From NCBI GenBank assembly GCA_002414905.1, contig DIAY01000176.1:1-5000 (forward strand): 5,000 nt of DNA, read 5' to 3'. The number at the start of each line of letters is the position of its first letter. The stretch's first letter is position 1. This document shows positions 1-5,000 of this stretch, in pieces. This DNA is from Holophagales bacterium UBA5066. GTDB taxonomy: Bacteria; Acidobacteriota; Thermoanaerobaculia; UBA5066. Under the pieces are notes generated by a model. It did not search any database and was not told the DNA's origin. It saw only the letters and a list, made by a program, of their open reading frames with translations. The position numbers and the translations under genes were made by a program.

Positions 1-1098
<1,098 letters not shown>

Positions 1099-1126
1099 GA
1101 CGACCCGTCGGCCAGAGGCTCCGGCG

Positions 1127-1618
1127 TCAGGGCGCCGCGATCGCCCGGGCGAGACGAAGCAGCTGCGGGCGCTCCAGGTAGTCGGTCTCGACGTACGCCA
1201 CGCCCGCCACCGTCCGGATGACGAGGACGGCCATGGCCCCCGGCTTCTTCCCCGGGACGAGGACGGTCCCCTCTCCGATTCCCTCGAGTGCCTCCCTCCG
1301 GTTCTCGTGGACCGTCTCGGCCCGTTTCGCCTGCGCCTCGAAGTGGTCCGCCAGCGAGGAGCCCTTCACGGCGTCTCGCGTCCACCAGGTGAAGACGATC
1401 GCCTTCGGGTTCGCGCCGTCCTGCCGGAGCCACGTGCATTCCGACTTCCCGCCCTCGGTCTCCTCCTGGCCCAGGTTGGTCCAGCCAGGACCGGCCGCGG
1501 CCTTCACCTCGCCTTCGGTGAGGATCCGGCCGCACGGGACCGGCGCGTTCGCCGCGATCCCTCCGCGGGCAACCGCCAGCAGGCATGAGAGAGCGATGGC
1601 AGCGGACTTCGTCGACAT
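1127..1618 (-). CDS. Small exported protein of unknown function, one probable disulfide
   Basis: The product has 163 residues and ends at TGA (1129-1127). I chose the ATG at 1618 because an AGGAGG lies four bases upstream and because translation from it begins directly with a Sec-type signal peptide. That peptide has K4, a hydrophobic stretch at residues 6-17 (AAIALSCLLAVA) and small residues at 22-25 suited to signal peptidase I, with cleavage likely after A23 or A25. C12 sits too early and in the wrong context for a lipobox. The mature protein would start near NAPVPCGRILTEGEV. C29 and C61 (in SECTW) are the only cysteines after cleavage and could form a disulfide, consistent with a periplasmic or extracytoplasmic location. 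The CxxxLTxxEV...CxW layout recalls small secreted families such as DUF3558-like proteins, but I do not recognise the family with confidence. It lies 141 bases downstream of the two-domain PFK gene on the same strand, so co-transcription is possible. No catalytic motif is visible. Confidence 0.8.
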   Translation of the reverse strand: MSTKSAAIALSCLLAVARGGIAANAPVPCGRILTEGEVKAAAGPGWTNLGQEETEGGKSECTWLRQDGANPKAIVFTWWTRDAVKGSSLADHFEAQAKRAETVHENRREALEGIGEGTVLVPGKKPGAMAVLVIRTVAGVAYVETDYLERPQLLRLARAIAAP

Positions 1619-1622
1619 GAAG

Positions 1623-1628
1623 CCTCCT
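1623..1628 (-). promoter_or_regulatory. Ribosome binding site of the exported-protein gene
   Basis: On the minus strand this reads AGGAGG, a perfect Shine-Dalgarno core, four bases before the ATG at 1618-1616. The spacing is slightly short but workable. It decides the start in favour of 1618 over an in-frame ATG at 1696, which would add 26 non-signal-like residues in front of the signal peptide. Confidence 0.8.
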
Positions 1629-1634
1629 GTAGGA

Positions 1635-1651
1635 ACACCGCGGCCCGGTGT
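1635..1651 (-). repeat. Small hairpin in the leader of the exported-protein gene
   Basis: Perfect 6-base inverted repeat (ACACCG / CGGTGT) with a 5-base loop, just upstream of the Shine-Dalgarno of the exported-protein gene. A second short palindrome, TTCGG-N-CCGAA, follows at 1654-1664. Either could be an mRNA leader fold or a protein-binding dyad, but short repeats like these are common by chance in high-GC DNA. No convincing -35/-10 pair was found in this 141-base gap. Confidence 0.3.
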
Positions 1652-1725
1652 GGTTCGGACCGAAGAGTCCCACGGAGCCCGCGTCCGGACAAGCACTTCC
1701 GCTCCGGAACCTCGTGAAGGAATCG

Positions 1726-1766
1726 GGCCTGACGCTTCTTCAGCGACCTGCCCGGAGCGTCAGGCC
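1726..1766 (-). terminator. Hairpin across the stop codon of the two-domain PFK gene, possible terminator
   Basis: A perfect 11-base inverted repeat: GGCCTGACGCT at 1726-1736 and its reverse complement AGCGTCAGGCC at 1756-1766, separated by 19 bases. In the minus-strand transcript the first arm contains the TGA stop (1762-1760) of the PFK gene. The strand continues with CGATTCCTT, which has some U but no real U-tract, so it is not a textbook intrinsic terminator. It could be a weak terminator or a 3'-end stabilising hairpin that sets off the downstream exported-protein gene. The repeat is visible directly; its function is inferred. Confidence 0.5.
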
Positions 1767-3994
1767 GTCCCCGGCCCGGACTGTCCCAGCAGGCGAACGA
1801 CCGGCTCGACGGAGCGCCACCAGGGGTCCTTCGCCCGCTCGAACTCCTCCTCAACCGTCGACGGGAAGGCCGAGAGAGGGAAGGTCGTCAATCGTCCTGC
1901 CTGGAAACCGAGGTAACAGGCAGCCGGGGCCTCCCGGGCGCTCTCTTCCAGGAGGACCTCCACCGCCCGCGCCGCCGAGCGGGTCGCAACGATCCGGTCG
2001 AACGGGGTCGGATTGCCCCCTTGCTGCAGGTGTCCGAGGATCGCCTGCCGGGCGTCGAACAGCCCCTTCCCTTCCTCATCGAAGAGGCGCCTCAAAAAGT
2101 CCGTCGTGAAGACGGGGCTCGCGTTCTCGTTCCGGATGATCAGCGCGAGGCGCTTGCCTTTCCGGAAGCCCGCGACGAGGGACTCGAGGTCTTTCTCGAG
2201 GGCCGCCATCGTGATCCGCTCCTCGTGCGTAAAGACCCGCTCGGCCCCTGTCGCGAGCCCCGACATGACGGCGAGGTAGCCGCAGTAGCGTCCCATCACC
2301 TCGACGACGAACGCGCGCCGCCAGGCCACGGCCGACTGCTTGATCTTGTCGACGGCCGAGACGATCGCGTTCAGCGCGGTGTCGGCGCCGATGGACAGCT
2401 CCGACCCGGGGAGGCCGTTGTCGATGCCGGCCGGAACGCAGACGATCGGAATCCGGAAGGCGGCATGGGCGTTCCGGGCCGCTTCCATCCGGTGAGCCGC
2501 CACGTAGGCCGCCCACCCGCCAACGAGGAGGATGCCTTCGACCTGGTGCGCGACGAGGACCGCGGCCAGGACGCCGAGCTCTTCGGCGGATGGCACCTTG
2601 CGGCTCGTCCCGAGCTCGGCCCCTCCCGCCGAGACCCAGCCGTGGACGCTCATCCAGTCGAGCTCCCGAACGTCGCCCGCCAGGAGGCCTTCGAAGCCGC
2701 TGCGGGCGCCGAGGACGACGTGCCCCTGGTCGACGAGGAGACGTACCGCGACGCGGACCGCCGTGTTCATGCCGGGAGCGGGAGCGCCGGAGTGAAGGAC
2801 GAGGAACCGGCGCCGCCTCTGCCCGTCGCGCGGGCCGCGCGGGAAGGCTCGGACGAGCGTCTTGAAGACGCGGAAGGCGTTGCGGAAGCCCGTCCCGCGC
2901 AGCTCCATGGCCCTCTCGAAGTCCCGCGAGCGGATCGCCTCTCCCACTGCACGCGCCTTCTCGACGTTCTCCATCAGCGGCACGCGGGTAATCCGGTTCT
3001 CGCGCAGGCCGATGAGACACGGGACCTCGTCGGGACCGTACCGCAGGATCTCCTCCACCGCGGCCACGCCGAGAAGGGTCCCCATGATCCGGTCGAAAGC
3101 GCTCGGCGGCCCGCCCCGCTGGACGTGACCGAGGACCGTTGTCCGGGTGTCGGTCCCGAGCCTCTCCTCGAGGAGCTTGCGGATCCGCTCGGCTTCGATC
3201 GGCCGGCCGTGGCGATCGGCGGCCCCTTCGGCGAGGATGACCGTCGAGTGGCGACGGCCCGCCCGCCTCCCCTCGGCGAGAACCGCGCACATCTTCTCTT
3301 CCCAGTCGTCTCCGTCGGGCGGGGCCTCCGGGATGAGAACCCATCCCGCACCCGTCGCGAGCGCGCTCATGAGCGCGAGATATCCGCAGTGGCGCCCCAT
3401 CACCTCGACGACGAACGTCCGCTGGTGGCTCGCCGCGGTCGAGACGAGAGCGTCGACCGCCTCGACGACCCGGTGGAGCGCCGTGTCGGCACCGATCGTC
3501 ATGTCGGTGCCGGGCATGTCGTTGTCGATCGAGCCGACGAGGCCGACGAGGGCCAGCGGCGCGGCGGCCCTGGCCGTCTCGGGGGGCAGATCCCCCTTTT
3601 CCGCGAGCTCCTTCAGGAGGCCGGGCCATTCCCGGCGAAAGAGGTCGGCCCCCGTCAGGGAGCCGTCTCCGCCGACGACGATCAGGGCGTCGATCCGCTC
3701 CCGCGCCACGTTCCGCGCCGCGGCGAGCCTCCCTTCCCGGGTCCGGAACGCCGAGCAGCGGGCGGTTCCGATGACGGTCCCTCCCTTCGGGAGGATCCCC
3801 CCGACGTCGTTCCATCCCATTCGGCAGATCCGGTGTCCGCCCTCGACCAGACCCTGGAAACCTTCCTGGACGGCGAAGATCTCGAGCCCCTTCTCGAGGG
3901 CCGCCCGGACCGCCGCCCTCACGACGGCGTTCATCCCGGGGGCATCGCCTCCGCTCGTCAGGATCGCCACGCGCCGGGGTCTCTCGCTTGCCAT
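1760..3994 (-). CDS. pfkA: Two-domain (eukaryotic-type) ATP-dependent 6-phosphofructokinase
   Basis: This 744-residue protein consists of two fused PFK domains in the manner of the animal and fungal enzyme; ordinary bacterial PfkA has about 320 residues. It phosphorylates fructose 6-phosphate to fructose 1,6-bisphosphate with ATP in the cytoplasm. The N-half (about 8-385) has SGGDAPGMN (14-22), GGDGS (108-112), GSIDND (154-159, base D157), MGR (199-201), AEG (255-257), and R284, H290 and R293 around GHVQRGG. Gly at both donor-determining positions predicts ATP. After a basic linker (about 386-396), the C-half (about 397-735) has SGAPAPGMN, but GGWAAY replaces GGDGS, GIDNG replaces TIDND, and GHLQQGG replaces GHxQRGG. 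It is therefore probably non-catalytic and regulatory, as in eukaryotes. From memory, motifs such as TDFLRRLFDEEGKGLFD and the C-terminal PWW segment align with animal PFK along the whole length. The ATG at 3994 has a well-placed GAGGAG. The gene starts 97 bases after the stop of the EAL gene. Effector response cannot be read from sequence. Confidence 0.96.
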   Translation of the reverse strand: MASERPRRVAILTSGGDAPGMNAVVRAAVRAALEKGLEIFAVQEGFQGLVEGGHRICRMGWNDVGGILPKGGTVIGTARCSAFRTREGRLAAARNVARERIDALIVVGGDGSLTGADLFRREWPGLLKELAEKGDLPPETARAAAPLALVGLVGSIDNDMPGTDMTIGADTALHRVVEAVDALVSTAASHQRTFVVEVMGRHCGYLALMSALATGAGWVLIPEAPPDGDDWEEKMCAVLAEGRRAGRRHSTVILAEGAADRHGRPIEAERIRKLLEERLGTDTRTTVLGHVQRGGPPSAFDRIMGTLLGVAAVEEILRYGPDEVPCLIGLRENRITRVPLMENVEKARAVGEAIRSRDFERAMELRGTGFRNAFRVFKTLVRAFPRGPRDGQRRRRFLVLHSGAPAPGMNTAVRVAVRLLVDQGHVVLGARSGFEGLLAGDVRELDWMSVHGWVSAGGAELGTSRKVPSAEELGVLAAVLVAHQVEGILLVGGWAAYVAAHRMEAARNAHAAFRIPIVCVPAGIDNGLPGSELSIGADTALNAIVSAVDKIKQSAVAWRRAFVVEVMGRYCGYLAVMSGLATGAERVFTHEERITMAALEKDLESLVAGFRKGKRLALIIRNENASPVFTTDFLRRLFDEEGKGLFDARQAILGHLQQGGNPTPFDRIVATRSAARAVEVLLEESAREAPAACYLGFQAGRLTTFPLSAFPSTVEEEFERAKDPWWRSVEPVVRLLGQSGPGTA

Positions 3995-4000
3995 TCCGAT

Positions 4001-4006
4001 CTCCTC
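4001..4006 (-). promoter_or_regulatory. Ribosome binding site of the two-domain PFK gene
   Basis: The minus strand reads GAGGAG, then six bases, then ATG (3994-3992). Sequence and spacing are both good and support this start. The N-terminus MASERPRRVAILTSGGD also begins where PFK domains normally begin. Confidence 0.8.
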
Positions 4007-4029
4007 GAGGCCCGGGTCGACAGACGCGG

Positions 4030-4038
4030 CCCCCCCCC
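4030..4038. repeat. Nine-C homopolymer tract in the PFK upstream region
   Basis: An uninterrupted run of nine C on the plus strand (nine G on the minus strand), followed at once by four G. It lies between the candidate -10 element and the Shine-Dalgarno of the two-domain PFK gene, so it would be in the 5' leader. Runs of this length can change size by replication slippage and are also prone to sequencing error. Confidence 0.6.
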
Positions 4039-4042
4039 GGGG

Positions 4043-4048
4043 ATTCTA
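4043..4048 (-). promoter_or_regulatory. Candidate -10 element upstream of the two-domain PFK gene
   Basis: The minus strand reads TAGAAT, one mismatch from TATAAT, in otherwise very GC-rich DNA, about 50 bases before the PFK start codon. No good TTGACA-like -35 lies 15-19 bases upstream, so this is at most a weak or activator-dependent promoter. A transcript would begin close to the nine-G run (minus strand) at 4038-4030. Confidence 0.3.
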
Positions 4049-4091
4049 GGGTCCGGAAGTGGCCGTGCGGGCGGAGGCGGTTACGACGGCT

Positions 4092-5000
4092 TCACGATTC
4101 CGGAACCGGGAGATCCGGTTTCGGCTCGCCGAGCGAAAAGCCCTGGGCGTACTCCACACCGAGCCCGCGGAGGATCGCGACCGACCCGACGTTCTCGACC
4201 TGCTCGGCAATCGTCTCCTTGCCGAGGGTGTGGGCCACGGTGTCGATCGCCTTGACGAGCGCCTGGTTCGCAAGGTTCGTGTCGAGGTCCCGGATGAAAG
4301 AGCCGTCAATCTTCACGTAGTCGGCCGGAAGGCTCTGCAGGTACGAGAACGACGAGAAACCGATGCCGAAGTCGTCGAGAGCGAATCGGCAGCCCAGGTC
4401 CCTGAGGCGCCGCATCCACTCCCGCGCCGCGACCATGTCCCTCACGGCGGTCGTCTCGGTCACCTCGAACGCGAGACGGCCGGGACCGATTCCGCTCTCC
4501 CGTATCTGCTCCTCGATCGAGAGGAGGTGCCCCTCCTCGCCGAGGCTCGCGCCCGAAAGGTTTACGAAGATCTCCACGTTCTCCCGCGCCTTGAGGAGCT
4601 CGAGCACCTGGTCGACGACCCAGGTGTCGACCTGCGGGAGAAGCCCGAACTGCTCGGCGGCAGGCAGGAATACCCCCGGAGCCACCAGCGCCCCGGTGTC
4701 GTCGCGAAGCCTCAGAAGCGCCTCGAAGTGCGCGGCCCGACCCGTCGTGAGGCGGAAGATCGGCTGGAAGGCGAGGACGAAGCGCTTGTCGCGAAGAGCG
4801 TCCTTGACCCGCGAGGCCCAGACGCTCGCCTCCGAAAGAGGCGTCGGCGAGGTCGAAGCGTCGACGAGGACGACCCGGTTCCGGCCCCGCTCCTTTGCCG
4901 AATAGAGCGCGGAATCGGCAAGGGCCAGAAGTGCGGCGGCGGTGAGACGACCGTCGATCGGGACGACCCCCACGCTGGCCCCGAGGTCGAATCGACGGCC
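4092..5000 (-). CDS. GGDEF-EAL protein, predicted cyclic-di-GMP phosphodiesterase (5'-truncated)
   Basis: The frame is open from the window edge to TGA (4094-4092), giving 302 visible residues. Residues 1-46 are the tail of a GGDEF domain (FDLGASVGVVP, then LALADSALYSAKERGRNRV). The GGDEF signature itself is upstream, so cyclase activity cannot be judged. From about 60 to 292 there is a full EAL domain, which hydrolyses cyclic-di-GMP to pGpG. The metal and catalytic residues expected of active EAL enzymes are visible: Q79, E93 in EALLR, N147 in VNLS, E179 and E182 in FEVTET, D209-D210 in LDDFGIGFSS, K230 in DYVKIDGSF, E266 in TIAEQVE and Q286 in YAQGF. The usual EGVE appears as EQVE, a tolerated variant. 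Sensor or membrane domains are probably encoded upstream. The GTG at 4973 is internal to the GGDEF fold and not a real start. The gene runs the same way as the PFK gene downstream. Confidence 0.94.
   Translation of the reverse strand, partial: GRRFDLGASVGVVPIDGRLTAAALLALADSALYSAKERGRNRVVLVDASTSPTPLSEASVWASRVKDALRDKRFVLAFQPIFRLTTGRAAHFEALLRLRDDTGALVAPGVFLPAAEQFGLLPQVDTWVVDQVLELLKARENVEIFVNLSGASLGEEGHLLSIEEQIRESGIGPGRLAFEVTETTAVRDMVAAREWMRRLRDLGCRFALDDFGIGFSSFSYLQSLPADYVKIDGSFIRDLDTNLANQALVKAIDTVAHTLGKETIAEQVENVGSVAILRGLGVEYAQGFSLGEPKPDLPVPES
4100..4124 (-). repeat. Inverted repeat at the 3' end of the GGDEF-EAL gene
   Basis: Ten-base arms (CCGGAACCGG at 4100-4109, CCGGTTTCGG at 4115-4124) with one mismatch and a 5-base loop. 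They lie inside the last codons of the EAL gene, five bases before the TGA. The following minus-strand bases have no U-tract, so an intrinsic terminator is unlikely. It may affect mRNA 3'-end stability or be chance in GC-rich sequence. Confidence 0.4.

Noticed and set aside
1099..1126. Bidirectional terminator between the convergent pfp and exported-protein genes
   Set aside because: The 28-base gap has only a four-base stem and no T-run on either side.
1130..1146. Five-base inverted repeat at the end of the exported-protein gene as a terminator
   Set aside because: The stem is only five bases, lies inside coding sequence, has no U-tract, and is expected by chance at this GC content.
1619..1696. 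Upstream in-frame ATG at 1696 as start of the exported protein
   Set aside because: It would put 26 charged and polar residues before a well-formed signal peptide. The ATG at 1618 has its own AGGAGG.
1218..1916. Plus-strand open frames across the exported-protein gene and the PFK 3' end
   Set aside because: The composition is Ser/Arg/Pro-rich with no motifs, and the frames run antisense to a gene with a signal peptide and Shine-Dalgarno.
2076..3815. A 579-codon open frame on the minus strand in another frame of the PFK gene
   Set aside because: The translation is dominated by Arg, Gly and Pro with no recognisable fold; it is an overlapping shadow of the PFK gene.
2021..4255. A 744-codon open frame on the plus strand, antisense to the tandem PFK gene
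   Set aside because: It is a shadow frame produced by GC-rich codon use. Its translation is low-complexity, rich in D, R, P and E, with no domain, while the minus strand encodes a clear PFK. The identical length of 744 is a coincidence.
4971..4973. GTG at 4973 as start of the EAL protein
   Set aside because: The frame stays open to the window edge and the upstream residues FDLGAS fit the GGDEF domain, so the gene begins outside the window.

Overview
This is a high-GC bacterial window whose coding regions favour G or C at the third codon position. It carries four protein-coding genes and no RNA genes, mobile elements or CRISPR arrays that I can see. Two genes are cut by the window edges. Close spacing, Shine-Dalgarno sequences, a Sec-type signal peptide and a GGDEF-EAL protein all indicate a bacterium. 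The phylum cannot be fixed from the sequence. A GC-rich environmental lineage such as Acidobacteriota would fit, but that is only a guess.

Layout: (1) Positions 1-1098, plus strand: the C-terminal 365 residues of a 6-phosphofructokinase. It has the GGDD and PKTIDND signatures of the pyrophosphate-dependent type. (2) Positions 1127-1618, minus strand: a small exported protein of unknown function, tail-to-tail with (1). (3) Positions 1760-3994, minus strand: a 744-residue phosphofructokinase made of two fused PFK domains, built like the animal/fungal enzyme. The N-terminal half keeps the ATP-type catalytic residues (GGDGS, GSIDND). The C-terminal half has lost several of them in the way eukaryotic regulatory halves have. 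(4) Positions 4092-5000, minus strand: the end of a GGDEF domain followed by a complete EAL domain with an intact active site, a predicted cyclic-di-GMP phosphodiesterase whose start lies beyond the window.

How the genes fit together: genes (1) and (3) catalyse the same committed glycolytic step, fructose 6-phosphate to fructose 1,6-bisphosphate, with different predicted phosphoryl donors. The PPi enzyme is near equilibrium and reversible. The ATP enzyme is effectively irreversible and may be allosterically controlled. The neighbouring pair could let the cell switch between donors or run the step in both directions. The exported protein and the cyclic-di-GMP enzyme lie on the same strand as the ATP-type gene, but nothing in the sequence ties their function to glycolysis.

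The non-coding stretches are short: 28, 141 and 97 bases. They hold two good ribosome binding sites, a possible -10 element next to a nine-C tract, and small inverted repeats. Hairpin-forming repeats also lie at or just before the stop codons of the two-domain PFK gene and the EAL gene. The most notable feature is the eukaryote-like tandem PFK beside a PPi-type PFK. I found no evidence of a wholly new system.
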